DNA from: an uncultured Prevotellaceae bacterium
Lineage (GTDB): Bacteria > Bacteroidota > Bacteroidia > Bacteroidales > Bacteroidaceae
Direction of reading: 5' to 3'
Assembly: GCA_902800585.1 (NCBI GenBank)
Contig: CADCEW010000007.1
Coordinates: forward strand, 1-49,502
DNA length: 49,502 nt
Shown here: positions 1 to 8,629 of the stretch, in pieces
How positions within the stretch are numbered: position 1 is the first letter of the stretch
Layout: the number at the start of each line of letters is the position of its first letter
The notes under the pieces: model-generated
Databases searched by the model: none
The model's input: only the letters and a program-made list of their open reading frames with translations
Told to the model about the DNA's origin: nothing
Program-made: the position numbers and the translations under genes

Positions 1-42
1 ACAACCACACAAGATTTTAAACCACTTTTTTCAATGCATACA

Positions 43-81
43 AAAAGTTTTCGCTTTTCATGACAAAAAACGAAAACTTTT
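43..81 (-). terminator. Intrinsic terminator after the BI-1 family gene
   Basis: A perfect 11-bp inverted repeat (43-53 with 71-81) encloses a 17-base loop. Read on the minus strand, the second arm runs into a short T-rich stretch. It lies 21 bases past the stop codon of the gene at 103-840. The stem is A/T-rich, so it is a plausible rather than strong terminator. Nothing else is recognisable between 1 and 102. Confidence 0.55.
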
Positions 82-102
82 ATACCTTATTATAATATAA
101 TA

Positions 103-840
103 TTAATTTCTCTTACCGAAGATGCGGAGCAGATAGATAAACAGGTTAACAAAATCGAGGTAGAGCGACAGCGCTCCTAACAACGCATACTTTTGTGCTG
201 CCTCTCCAGCATCAGGTGCCTGCTCCAACATCCGCTTAATCTTCTGAGTGTCATATACCGTCAGTCCCACAAAAATCAACACGCCAGCATAGCTCAATAT
301 GAGATCAAAGGTAGAACTTTTGAAGAAGAATCCATTCACCAATGTTGCAATAATAACGCCTATCAAAGCCATGATGATGTACTTTCCAAACGACGAGAGG
401 TCTGTCTTCGTCGTATAACCGATGACAGCCATGGCTGCAAAGGTTCCTGCTGTTATAAAGAACACGGTAGCGATGGACGCACTGGTGTAGACAAGGAAGA
501 TATATGACAACAATACACCATTGATGACAGAATACGCCACGAACATCAAGGTTGCCACTGTCAGTGATAGTTTATTGATGACTGCACTGACACCAATCAC
601 CAGACCAAATTCTGCAATGATTAATACCCAGAACAAAATCTGATTACCATAGATAGCCTGAAGGACACCCGGGCTGTTGGCTACGGCATAAGCCGTAAAT
701 CCAGTGATAGCCAAAGCAAGTGCCATCCACACATATACCTTACGCATCAACACAGGAAATGCAGCAGATACGTCCCATTGTCTTTCAGCAGAAGTCGTTG
801 ACGCTGCATACTCTTTCAATTCATAATCGTTGTAATTCAT
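103..840 (-). CDS. Bax inhibitor-1/YccA family membrane protein
   Basis: A 245-residue polytopic inner-membrane protein of the BI-1/YccA (TMBIM) family. Family members conduct calcium or protect against stress in other organisms; the bacterial role, often linked to FtsH, is poorly defined. About seven hydrophobic segments are visible. The C-terminal half carries the family's conserved aspartates in VYDTQKIK and in LYLDFVNLF, which form the di-aspartyl pH sensor in characterised members. I placed the start at the ATG at 838-840 (MNYNDYELKEY). The longer reading from 867 would begin inside the -7 box of the promoter at 865-896. The gene is monocistronic, with its own promoter and a hairpin terminator. 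Family assignment is firm; physiological role is not. Confidence 0.9.
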   Translation of the reverse strand: MNYNDYELKEYAASTTSAERQWDVSAAFPVLMRKVYVWMALALAITGFTAYAVANSPGVLQAIYGNQILFWVLIIAEFGLVIGVSAVINKLSLTVATLMFVAYSVINGVLLSYIFLVYTSASIATVFFITAGTFAAMAVIGYTTKTDLSSFGKYIIMALIGVIIATLVNGFFFKSSTFDLILSYAGVLIFVGLTVYDTQKIKRMLEQAPDAGEAAQKYALLGALSLYLDFVNLFIYLLRIFGKRN

Positions 841-864
841 TTTCTTTCTGATTAAAATTCGCCA

Positions 865-896
865 CAAAGATACTAATTAGTAAGCAAAGAACCAAA
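865..896 (-). promoter_or_regulatory. Bacteroidetes-type promoter of the BI-1 family gene
   Basis: On the minus strand a -33 TTTG (893-896) is followed after 20 bases by a -7 TATCTTTG (865-872), a full match to TTTG-N19-21-TAnnTTTG. The -7 box ends 24 bases before the ATG at 840. Confidence 0.8.
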
Positions 897-911
897 GAAA
901 AACGTTTTTTT

Positions 912-3900
912 CTATTCCTTTGCTGTCGTACACTCATTGACGAGATAGACAATACTCATATATGGAATACCCGTATTCGACTCCAGACCTATCTCACAGG
1001 TACGACTGTTACTATAACCCACTTCTATGTGATTCTTTTCGATCTGCGGACGTAGCTTGCGAAGTCCGTACTTATTCAGTTCAGGGAACGTAAAGCCCCT
1101 GTCGCCAGCAAAGCCACAACAGCCAACACCTTCAGGCAAGAACACATTCTTAGAACAAAGTTTTGCAAGTGCTATCATATCCTTATCAACACCCATCTGG
1201 CGCGTTGAGCAAGTAAGATGCAAGGCAACGTGACGATCAATAGGATGGAAATCAAGACGATCTACAAGATATGTCATGATAAACTCCGCAGGCTCATAGA
1301 GTTTCATCTTATGCATGACCTTTTTCATACGATGCAGACATGGACTTTGGGCACAGAGCACAGGATACTTCCCTTCCTCTGATGCCTTCCATAATGCAGA
1401 CTCCAGTTCAGCGCTCTTACGATCTGCTATGTCAAGCATTCCTTTCGATTCCCATATCTGTCCACAGCACATCTTTTCCATACCCTCAGGGAAGATTACT
1501 TCGTAGCCTGCTTTCGTCATCAGTTGGATGATTTCGTCAACGAGGTCGTGTTTCTTGCCGCCATTCTTCGACTGTCCCATCGTCTGATTGATACAACTGG
1601 GGAAGTAAACGACTTTTAAATCGGAATGATGCTCCTCATGCTTGGGGACAGACTTCTCGATGATGAACTGTGTCAAATCCGACTTCTTCGGCTGACGTTT
1701 CTTCTTCGGCATAGCCGTCGTCCATAACGGAAGCCCCATCTTATTCATTCCTCGACAGATGTTTGTCATCAGTGTTGGACCAAGGGTTATATGTCCGAGG
1801 TGTGCCACATCGAGTACAACGCGCAAGCCTGACTTGATGCCTGCCATGTGATTAGCAGCAAACTCGCCCACCTGATAGCCCATTTTCGAGTTATTCATAT
1901 CCAATTGGCGAATCAAGTGCGTCAATTCGCCTGTATTAATCTTCATCGGACAAGAAGTGGAACATAGACCATCCGTCGCACAAGTCTGGTCACCATAGTA
2001 TTTATACTGTTTCTTCAGCGTAGCCAGTCGTTCAGGATTCTCACCTGTTGCCGTAAGATGACGAATCTCACGCTGTACGGCGATACGCATTCTCGACGAG
2101 AGCGTCAGTCCGCACGACATACAGTTCACTTCACAGAAGCCACACTCTATACACTTATTGGCGCGCTTTACCTGTTCGACTGTCTCTTTTGCCGTCGAGA
2201 GTGACGGGTCCATCAGATACTTGCCGCCATCGGGAACGCTGTCAAAATCGTAGTCAAGGACAGGTAATGGTTTCAGGCACTTAATGAAGCAATCGGGATC
2301 ATCATTGAAGATAACGCCCTGATTCAGCAGTCCCTCTGGGTCGAAGATAGCCTTCAACTCCTTCATTGCCTCGTAGGCTTTCTCGCCCCATTCGTATTTC
2401 ACAAACGGAGCCATATTACGACCTGTTCCATGTTCTGCCTTCAACGAACCGTCATAGCCCTCAACGACCAACTTCGCCACATCACGCATCATCTCAGCAT
2501 AACGAGCCACTTCGTGCTCATCAGCAAAACTCTGATTCAGAATAAAGTGATAGTTACCCTCAAAAGCATGACCATAGATACAGGCATCGTCATAGCCATG
2601 ATCAGCAATCAGTTTCTGAAGTTTGACAGTTGCCTCAGGTAATGACGCTATGGGGAAGGCGACATCTTCTATCAAACACGATGTACCCACAGGACGTGTA
2701 CCACCTACGCTGGGGAAGATGCCGCTACGAATAGCCCAATACTTGCCGTAAACGGCAGGGTCTTCCGTAAACTCTGCAGGGATATAGAGACGGAACTGAC
2801 CGAGGCATTCCTTGATCTTGGCAATCTTTTCCAATAATTGTTCGTGCGTGATACCCTTCGTTTCCGTCAAGATAGCAGTCAGGTTGTGATAGTCACCAGG
2901 TTGTACACCTTCTATCTTACCTGCATCTACATCTTTCTGATACTGCAGGTAGACAGGATCATCCACAGAACTGAGCGACTTATAGTCCAGCATCTCTGCA
3001 CTCTTCACCATCAAGTTTTCAGCACTCATCTTCAAGTCATCGTCATCAGCCTTCAGTTTCTTCATGGCGACGACTGCCTCACAACTCTCTTTCATTGTCA
3101 GGAAGTAAACCATTGCCGATGCTTTGAACTGATAATCATGAAGTGTCTTCATGGTAACTTCAGAAAGGAATGCGAGTGTACCTTCACTACCTACCATCGA
3201 ATGAGCAATGATATCGAAAGGATCATCGTATGCGATGAGCGGACGAAGGTTCAAACCCGTTACATTCTTGATTGAATATTTCTTGCTGATACGTTCTGAC
3301 AATTCCTTATCTGCACGCACTTTATCGCGCAGGGCTTCTATTTTCTGAATAAACTCTGGATGACTCTTTCGGAAAGCCTCCCTACTCTCTTCTGCACCTG
3401 TGTCAAGAACAGTACCATCAGTCAGAATGATACGTGCTGATATCATCATGCGGTCGCTATTGGCATGCACACCACAATTCATACCAGAGGCATTATTGAT
3501 GACGATACCGCCCACCATTGCCGAACCAATTGAGGCAGGATCTGGTGGGAACACCCTACCATAAGGCTTCAATATCTCATTCACTCTGCTTCCGACAATA
3601 CCAGGTTGCAACGTAATCGTCTCCTGATTCTCGCCTATCTCGTATTTCTCCCAATGCTTGCCAGCCACAATAAGCACACTGTCTGTACAACTCTGACCAC
3701 TCAATGAAGTACCTGCTGCACGGAAAGTAAAAGGCAGACTATATTTCTTACAAGCTTTGACTATCTTCGAGATTTCCTCCTCGCCATCACTACGGATAAC
3801 GACTTTCGGAATCTGGCGATAAAAACTGGCATCCGTGCCCCAACCAAGAGTACGGAGTTCATCGGTATAAATACGTTCAGACGGAATAAATTGTCTGAGG

Positions 3901-3923
3901 TCGGCAAGGAAATTCTGAATCAT
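912..3923 (-). CDS. FAD-linked oxidase fused to Fe-S/CCG domains (GlcD/GlpC-like)
   Basis: A 1003-residue fusion. The N-terminal PCMH-type FAD-binding region has the RAAGTSLSGQ and NNASGMNCG motifs near residues 68-150, followed by the FAD-oxidase C-terminal fold (roughly 270-545). A ferredoxin-like pair of 4Fe-4S motifs follows: C591, C594, C597 and C601, then the CATDGLCSTSCP cluster near 650. Two cysteine-rich CCG domains have CCG motifs near residues 818 and 934, as in GlpC, GlcF and heterodisulfide reductase. The architecture matches the respiratory D-lactate or 2-hydroxyacid dehydrogenase group, which passes electrons from an organic acid to the quinone pool or another carrier. The substrate cannot be read from the sequence; D-lactate and D-2-hydroxyglutarate are the usual suspects. 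Two tandem promoters lie upstream. Confidence 0.9.
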   Translation of the reverse strand: MIQNFLADLRQFIPSERIYTDELRTLGWGTDASFYRQIPKVVIRSDGEEEISKIVKACKKYSLPFTFRAAGTSLSGQSCTDSVLIVAGKHWEKYEIGENQETITLQPGIVGSRVNEILKPYGRVFPPDPASIGSAMVGGIVINNASGMNCGVHANSDRMMISARIILTDGTVLDTGAEESREAFRKSHPEFIQKIEALRDKVRADKELSERISKKYSIKNVTGLNLRPLIAYDDPFDIIAHSMVGSEGTLAFLSEVTMKTLHDYQFKASAMVYFLTMKESCEAVVAMKKLKADDDDLKMSAENLMVKSAEMLDYKSLSSVDDPVYLQYQKDVDAGKIEGVQPGDYHNLTAILTETKGITHEQLLEKIAKIKECLGQFRLYIPAEFTEDPAVYGKYWAIRSGIFPSVGGTRPVGTSCLIEDVAFPIASLPEATVKLQKLIADHGYDDACIYGHAFEGNYHFILNQSFADEHEVARYAEMMRDVAKLVVEGYDGSLKAEHGTGRNMAPFVKYEWGEKAYEAMKELKAIFDPEGLLNQGVIFNDDPDCFIKCLKPLPVLDYDFDSVPDGGKYLMDPSLSTAKETVEQVKRANKCIECGFCEVNCMSCGLTLSSRMRIAVQREIRHLTATGENPERLATLKKQYKYYGDQTCATDGLCSTSCPMKINTGELTHLIRQLDMNNSKMGYQVGEFAANHMAGIKSGLRVVLDVAHLGHITLGPTLMTNICRGMNKMGLPLWTTAMPKKKRQPKKSDLTQFIIEKSVPKHEEHHSDLKVVYFPSCINQTMGQSKNGGKKHDLVDEIIQLMTKAGYEVIFPEGMEKMCCGQIWESKGMLDIADRKSAELESALWKASEEGKYPVLCAQSPCLHRMKKVMHKMKLYEPAEFIMTYLVDRLDFHPIDRHVALHLTCSTRQMGVDKDMIALAKLCSKNVFLPEGVGCCGFAGDRGFTFPELNKYGLRKLRPQIEKNHIEVGYSNSRTCEIGLESNTGIPYMSIVYLVNECTTAKE

Positions 3924-4006
3924 AGGTCGTTATAGGAATTAGTTAAACGTGTATTATTTTTCGCAAAGATACGAATAAGTGAGCAAAAAGCAAAGAAAAA
4001 ATTCAT
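3920..4006 (-). CDS. Possible 28-codon leader ORF overlapping the oxidoreductase start
   Basis: On the minus strand an ATG at 4004-4006 opens 28 sense codons (starting MNFFFAFCSL). The stop TGA overlaps the ATG of the FAD/Fe-S gene in an ATGA junction. It could be translated only from transcripts starting at the upstream promoter (4079-4110), because the proximal promoter lies inside it. There is no clear ribosome binding site, and the A/T-rich composition makes a chance ORF likely. Confidence 0.15.
   Translation of the reverse strand: MNFFFAFCSLIRIFAKNNTRLTNSYNDL
3964..3994 (-). promoter_or_regulatory. Proximal promoter of the FAD/Fe-S oxidoreductase gene
   Basis: A -33 TTTG (3991-3994) is followed after 19 bases by a -7 TATCTTTG (3964-3971) on the minus strand, 40 bases before the start codon. 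This is a full consensus match. Confidence 0.8.
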
Positions 4007-4078
4007 TTTTCTTTCTTTTTCGAAAGGCTACGGGTAGGCGAACGTAGTTCGGGAATGCGAAAGTATCTTAGACGAAGT

Positions 4079-4110
4079 CAAAGATAAAGATTATTCCTTA
4101 TAGTTTCAAA
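4079..4110 (-). promoter_or_regulatory. Second, distal promoter of the FAD/Fe-S oxidoreductase gene
   Basis: A second full match on the minus strand: TTTG (4107-4110), a 20-base spacer, then TATCTTTG (4079-4086). A transcript from here would have a leader of about 150 bases. That leader contains two small adjacent hairpins near 4028-4055 (CGAAC/GTTCG and CTAC/GTAG). It could serve the oxidoreductase gene or a small RNA. The rest of 3995-4164 shows nothing else recognisable. Confidence 0.55.
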
Positions 4111-4164
4111 TAATTAAGTGGGATATATTTCAATAAACACCTATCACAGATGAAACCTGAATTG

Positions 4165-4201
4165 AAAAAAGAAGTCCTGCACTTTCGATGCAGGACTTCT
4201 T
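4165..4201 (-). terminator. Strong intrinsic terminator of the phosphosugar mutase gene
   Basis: A perfect 13-bp stem (4169-4181 with 4189-4201) with a 7-base loop. On the minus strand it is followed directly by a run of T residues. It starts 16 bases past the stop of the gene at 4218-5963. Confidence 0.9.
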
Positions 4202-4217
4202 CTGTTATTATAGTCTA

Positions 4218-5963
4218 TTAGTCGAGATTCAGACTCTTCTTGATGGCAGCGATATGTTCGTCGGCAGCCTTCGTGAGACGTTCATAGTCTGCACCGCTCT
4301 TGAAGGAAGGATCCTTCACCTCGGTGTAGAACTTAATCTTCGGTTCCGTACCAGAAGGACGTACACTGACCTTCGTGCCATCCTCGCAGAACCACTGCAA
4401 CACATTCGAGGTCTCAGGCATGTTCAGTTTCGTGATATTACCCTGAGCATCCTTCGCCTCCAAGGTCTTATAGTCTTTCCACAGGCAGACCTTCGAGCCA
4501 CCTAACTCCTTCGGTGGGTTCTCGCGGAAGTCAGTCATCATCTGCTTAATCTCATCCTGACCAGTCTTTCCAGGACGAACGACATTGATAGTGAACTCAC
4601 GAGAGAAGCCATACTCTGCATAGATGTCCATCAAAACATCATACAACGTCTTGCCCTGATCCTTTGCCCATGCAGCAATCTCACAGATAAGACAGATAGA
4701 TGCGGGGGAGTCCTTGTCGCGTACCTTATCAAATGGCAGGAAGCCGAAGCTCTCTTCACCACCACCGATATACTTCTGCTTACCCTCGGAGATCTTGATC
4801 TCGCGGGCTATCCACTTGAAACCTGTATAGCAGTCGCGAATCTCCACATTGTTCTTCTTGGCAATCTCGGCAATCACTTCAGTGGTTACAATAGTCTTTA
4901 CCAAGAACTCGTTGCCTTTGAGTTGTCCGAGTTTCTTCTTGTTGGCGATGATATACCAGCAGAAAATCATAGCGGTCTGGTTACCATTGATAATCTCCCA
5001 CTCGCCCTTCGGATTACGGACAACGATAGCAAGACGGTCTGCATCGGGGTCAGAAGCGATGACGAGGTCTGCATTCAGACGCGTACCGAGTTTCATACCC
5101 AGCGTCATGGCTTCCGCATTCTCTGGATTCGGAGAAATCACTGTGGGGAAGTTACCATCAACCACCATCTGCTCAGGTACCACATGGATATTCTGGAAGC
5201 CCCATGAGCGCAGTGCCATCGGAACAATATGACGACCAGTGCCGTGCATAGCAGAATAAACAATGTTCAGGTCTTTCTGGCGCAGGATGACATCTTGGTC
5301 AACCATAGCCTCCTTGACAGCCATGACATAGTCCCAGTCCATCTCACCACCGATGATTTCGATGAGTTCCTTGTTACCCTCAAACTTCACATCGTTGATT
5401 TTCACCTTGTTCACCTCGTCGATGATACCCTTGTCGTGTGGAGCCAATACCTGGGCGCCATCATCCCAATAAGCCTTGTAGCCGTTATACTCACGGGGAT
5501 TATGAGAGGCTGTCACATTGACACCAGCCTGTGCACCCAACTGACGGATGGCAAAGGAAATCTCTGGTGTAGGACGAAGACTCTCAAAGAGATAGACCTT
5601 GATGCCGTTAGCAGAGAAGATGTCAGCAACGGTCTCTGCAAACATACGTCCGTTGTTACGACAGTCGTGACCTACGACAACAGCACGTGGCTTTCCTGCG
5701 AAAGCCTTGTTGATATAATTGGCAAAACCCTGTGTCGCCATGCCGACGATATACTTATTCATACGATTCGTACCAGCACCCATGATGCCACGCAGACCAC
5801 CTGTACCAAACTCCAGATTCTGATAGAAAGCATCTACCAAAGCGGTCTTGTCGGGATTATCCAACATGGCCTGTACTTCCTTACGTGTCTCCTCATCAAA
5901 GGCAGGAGAGAGCCATTCTTTCGCCCGTGCCTCGCACTGAGCAATCAATTCGTTATTTTCCAT
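4218..5963 (-). CDS. Phosphoglucomutase/phosphomannomutase family protein
   Basis: A 581-residue alpha-D-phosphohexomutase that interconverts 1- and 6-phosphates of glucose or mannose through a phosphoserine intermediate. All four signature regions are present: the phosphoserine loop TASHNPREYNG (Ser153), the metal-binding loop DPDADR (D305, D307, D309), the sugar-binding GGGEESFGF near residue 395, and the phosphate-binding RPSGTEPK near residue 540. The length fits the longer PgmB/Pgm2-like branch common in Bacteroidetes and Firmicutes, rather than the 450-residue GlmM or ManB type. The ATG at 5963 gives a complete N-terminus. The gene is monocistronic, between its own -7 box and a strong terminator. 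Choice between glucose and mannose phosphate as main substrate is open. Confidence 0.93.
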   Translation of the reverse strand: MENNELIAQCEARAKEWLSPAFDEETRKEVQAMLDNPDKTALVDAFYQNLEFGTGGLRGIMGAGTNRMNKYIVGMATQGFANYINKAFAGKPRAVVVGHDCRNNGRMFAETVADIFSANGIKVYLFESLRPTPEISFAIRQLGAQAGVNVTASHNPREYNGYKAYWDDGAQVLAPHDKGIIDEVNKVKINDVKFEGNKELIEIIGGEMDWDYVMAVKEAMVDQDVILRQKDLNIVYSAMHGTGRHIVPMALRSWGFQNIHVVPEQMVVDGNFPTVISPNPENAEAMTLGMKLGTRLNADLVIASDPDADRLAIVVRNPKGEWEIINGNQTAMIFCWYIIANKKKLGQLKGNEFLVKTIVTTEVIAEIAKKNNVEIRDCYTGFKWIAREIKISEGKQKYIGGGEESFGFLPFDKVRDKDSPASICLICEIAAWAKDQGKTLYDVLMDIYAEYGFSREFTINVVRPGKTGQDEIKQMMTDFRENPPKELGGSKVCLWKDYKTLEAKDAQGNITKLNMPETSNVLQWFCEDGTKVSVRPSGTEPKIKFYTEVKDPSFKSGADYERLTKAADEHIAAIKKSLNLD

Positions 5964-6012
5964 AATACTTTGTTATATTAATTTGTTTTAGATTACATAT
6001 AATATCGAAATA

Positions 6013-6020
6013 CAAAGATA
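6013..6020 (-). promoter_or_regulatory. -7 element of the phosphosugar mutase promoter
   Basis: TATCTTTG on the minus strand, about 50 bases before the start codon. No good TTTG lies at the usual distance, so only the -7 element is called. The -33 region would fall inside the terminator-like inverted repeat at 6026-6070. Confidence 0.5.
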
Positions 6021-6025
6021 AAACA

Positions 6026-6070
6026 AAAAATCGAAAACCAATACCACTCCTGTATTAATTTTCGATTTTT
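6026..6070 (-). terminator. Intrinsic terminator of the 400-residue TPR gene
   Basis: An inverted repeat: an A/T-rich stem around TCGAAAA (6031-6037) and TTTTCGA (6059-6065), extended by flanking A and T runs, with an inner AATAC/GTATT helix separated by a two-base mismatch. On the minus strand it ends in TTTTTTGTTTT. It begins 5 bases past the stop at 6076. Confidence 0.6.
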
Positions 6071-6075
6071 TAGCA

Positions 6076-7278
6076 TTACAGCGTCTTCATCACCTTGTCT
6101 ATCTCATCAAACTGTTTCCCCATATTCAGGTTCAGATAGATGCGATAGAGGGCAGGCGCCCACTTGCGTTTCTCGTCGGGTGCCAGTTTCCGATAGGCCT
6201 CCATATACGGACGTGCCTCCATGTAAAGTTTTCGTATCTGCGTGCGATAGACCCTTGGTTGGTTACGACGATCTAGTTCCAGTGCCTGATTCAGTTTGGC
6301 TGTAGCGATATTGAAATAGGGTTCTGCAAGTGTGTCGTTCTTGGCAATCAACTGTTCACTCAACTTCATACACTCGTCATAACGTTCCAGATTCAACAGT
6401 GCCACTGACTTCGCCAACTGAAACAATTCATCATTAGGGTTGGTCTTCAAAGCCTGTTCAGCATAAACCAAAGCAGAGTCGGGACGATTGATGGAATGAT
6501 AATAATCGACCAGTCGGGGGAAAAAATAAGGAAAATCGGGATAACTATTGAAACCTTTCTTCAGTTCCTCTACATAAGCAGGGATATTGTCCTGCCAGCG
6601 ATACGCCTCACAGACATACTGCATCGCATATTTTGCTTTTGAAGTATCACACTCCGCCAGTTGATGATAGCGTAATGTACGCGCTGCATCATGCATCTTA
6701 TAGCCAGCGAAGGTAGCCCAATAGGCTGCCTCTGGCATCCGTTCGTCCTGATGCTGATAGTCATAGCCTGTAAAGAGTGGCATCTTGTCGGCCTCTAAAT
6801 AGGTCTCTAAGAAGTCGTACGCCTTCAGATAATTCTCATTACGCACATGATAGGTACCTCCGAAATACAGGTTAGGACGCAACTGATTCAACAGTTCCGC
6901 ATTGTCTTCCCGATAGCGTAACTTCACCCTACCCTTTGCGTCAGGCATCGCATCCAGTGTATCCAGCGTGGCACCAATGGCATACAACTTCCGCGTAAGG
7001 TCAAAGAAGGCTGTCGTATCGTATTTCTGTTTCAGATACAGTTTCTCATTTGCTATCTCGTATTGTTTTGTAACTACCTGAAACCAAGTTAGGTATATTT
7101 TCTCGTTCTTCTGATTCTCAGGGTCTTTCTTCAGCAGGTCTGTCATCAATTTCTCGGCCTTATCCAAGTTCTTCCCACTCTTCAGACACGTCTTGGCGAG
7201 GCTCAGTTCTTTCTTCTGAGCCATCATCGTTGTTGCCATCAGACAACAACATGTCATTATCAAAACGACTTTCCTCAC
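6076..7278 (-). CDS. Exported tetratricopeptide-repeat protein
   Basis: A 400-residue protein with an N-terminal signal peptide (hydrophobic residues 4-20, ending at MMAQ/K) and mostly helical sequence. It has recognisable TPR units such as the one around SALVYAEQALKTNPNDELF (residues 267-285). TPR proteins act as protein-interaction scaffolds, so this is probably a periplasmic or outer-membrane-associated adaptor with no catalytic motif. The start codon is GTG (7276-7278), preceded by AAGGA; an internal ATG at codon 8 is possible but would shorten the signal peptide. It has its own promoter and terminator. The neighbour at 7394-8605 is a similar-sized TPR protein, suggesting related roles or an old duplication, although the two sequences are not obviously alike by eye. 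Confidence 0.75.
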   Translation of the reverse strand: MRKVVLIMTCCCLMATTMMAQKKELSLAKTCLKSGKNLDKAEKLMTDLLKKDPENQKNEKIYLTWFQVVTKQYEIANEKLYLKQKYDTTAFFDLTRKLYAIGATLDTLDAMPDAKGRVKLRYREDNAELLNQLRPNLYFGGTYHVRNENYLKAYDFLETYLEADKMPLFTGYDYQHQDERMPEAAYWATFAGYKMHDAARTLRYHQLAECDTSKAKYAMQYVCEAYRWQDNIPAYVEELKKGFNSYPDFPYFFPRLVDYYHSINRPDSALVYAEQALKTNPNDELFQLAKSVALLNLERYDECMKLSEQLIAKNDTLAEPYFNIATAKLNQALELDRRNQPRVYRTQIRKLYMEARPYMEAYRKLAPDEKRKWAPALYRIYLNLNMGKQFDEIDKVMKTL

Positions 7279-7301
7279 GATTCCTTATAGTTAAGCGACT
7301 G

Positions 7302-7332
7302 CGAAGGTACGAAATTATTTTGAAACAACAAA
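7302..7332 (-). promoter_or_regulatory. Promoter of the 400-residue TPR gene
   Basis: On the minus strand TTTG (7329-7332) is followed after 19 bases by TACCTTCG (7302-7309), one mismatch from TAnnTTTG. Confidence 0.65.
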
Positions 7333-7342
7333 ATATATTATG

Positions 7343-7372
7343 AAAAAAGCCTGAGCGAGATGCTCAGGCTTT
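7343..7372 (-). terminator. Intrinsic terminator of the gyrA-TPR transcript
   Basis: A perfect 11-bp G/C-containing stem (7346-7356 with 7362-7372) with a 5-base loop. It is followed on the minus strand by a run of T residues, 22 bases past the stop at 7394. Confidence 0.9.
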
Positions 7373-7393
7373 ATGTATTATCATATTGAACGA

Positions 7394-8605
7394 TTAGCGC
7401 ATGTCATTCTGGGCAGCCTTTGTTCTGGCATCTTCCTCGCCATAGAGTCCATAGTAAGCCTGATAGCGGTTGTAGCCCCAGTTGACCTGTACCTTGTCAG
7501 GATCCAACTCCTTGGCTTTGTCTAATGCCTGAATAGCCTCACCATAGAGTTCCTTACGCTTAACAGCATCCTCAGTAGCACCAGCGAGTGCACTCAGACA
7601 TGTTCCAAGAGAAGACTGTACAACAGGCTCATTGGGATTTGCTGTGGCTGCCTTACGGAACCAATCTACTGCCTCTGCAATGTTATTATCAGAGACTGCC
7701 ATCATGCCCTTATTGGCAAGAGCTGACCAACTGTTAGGAAATTTAGCGAGGTGATTGTCAAGGAGAGCGTTCTGAGCTGCCTTGTCTTTCATGCCGTCGT
7801 ATGCCTCGAAGAGCAGTCCGAGCACCATGTCGTTCTCAGGATCCTGTGCATAGAGACCTTTCAGTGTCTCAATGAACTGCAGGGAGTCTGCCTTGGTGGA
7901 CATATTTGAACGATGGATGAAGAGTTTGAAGTTCAAAGCCTCTTTCTTCTGAGCGGGATCTGTCATAGCGATATCGAGATACTTATTAGCAAGGTCGTTG
8001 TTCTTTGCATCATAAGCATAGCGGCCAGCCCAATAAGCAATCTGTCCGATATTGGCCTTATCTGACTCATGATCCTGTTCAGCGAACAAAGGATCTGTAT
8101 AAGAATCAAGCCATTTGCCCCAGTATTTCAATTCTATATCATGACCACGAGTACTTGCCAAGTCTATGGCGAGATTGACGAGATTAAAACGAACAGGCCA
8201 GATACGCTCAGCATTCTTCTTGTCGAACAGTGGTTTTACCTTACGTTTCTCATTGGGTAACTGATCGTACTTGTTACACTCGACAGCTGCATCGATAGCG
8301 TTGCAGATAGCGTCACACAGACCAATGCTGTCAACAGGTTCCATCTTACCTTTACCCAACTGTGCAGCAGCCTGATTCTGAGCCATTGTACCTGTCTCCT
8401 GAGCAACAATATCCATTGCCAAGTCAACGAGTTTATTATAAGCAGCAGCCTTCTCCTCGTTATTGGCAAGTTGTGCTGTCTTCAGCAACTGAGCAGCCTC
8501 AGCATAAGTCTTCGCTTTTTTGATTGCCTTCAAATCGTCACTGTCACCGGCAAAGGCTGTAGTACTTGCTACAAGCACCAATGCCATCATCATTAATTTT
8601 TTCAT
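7394..8605 (-). CDS. Exported tetratricopeptide-repeat protein downstream of gyrA
   Basis: A 403-residue protein with a clear signal peptide: MKK start, hydrophobic core at residues 5-15, cleavage expected after TTAFA at residue 19. The mature part is alanine-rich and helical, with TPR-like units in the C-terminal half (for example NNIAEAVDWFRKAATANPNE). It is probably a periplasmic scaffold; no catalytic motif is visible. The start lies only 24 bases past the gyrA stop and there is no promoter match between them, so it should be co-transcribed with gyrA. The transcript ends at the strong hairpin at 7343-7372. Why a secreted TPR protein is wired to DNA gyrase expression is not evident. Confidence 0.75.
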   Translation of the reverse strand: MKKLMMMALVLVASTTAFAGDSDDLKAIKKAKTYAEAAQLLKTAQLANNEEKAAAYNKLVDLAMDIVAQETGTMAQNQAAAQLGKGKMEPVDSIGLCDAICNAIDAAVECNKYDQLPNEKRKVKPLFDKKNAERIWPVRFNLVNLAIDLASTRGHDIELKYWGKWLDSYTDPLFAEQDHESDKANIGQIAYWAGRYAYDAKNNDLANKYLDIAMTDPAQKKEALNFKLFIHRSNMSTKADSLQFIETLKGLYAQDPENDMVLGLLFEAYDGMKDKAAQNALLDNHLAKFPNSWSALANKGMMAVSDNNIAEAVDWFRKAATANPNEPVVQSSLGTCLSALAGATEDAVKRKELYGEAIQALDKAKELDPDKVQVNWGYNRYQAYYGLYGEEDARTKAAQNDMR

Positions 8606-8629
8606 AAGCTTCTAATATTGGTTAAACAT

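Noticed and set aside
5229-5981. Plus-strand ORF (250 residues) opposite the phosphosugar mutase
   Set aside because: Complement of a well-conserved gene; no start signals and no recognisable family.
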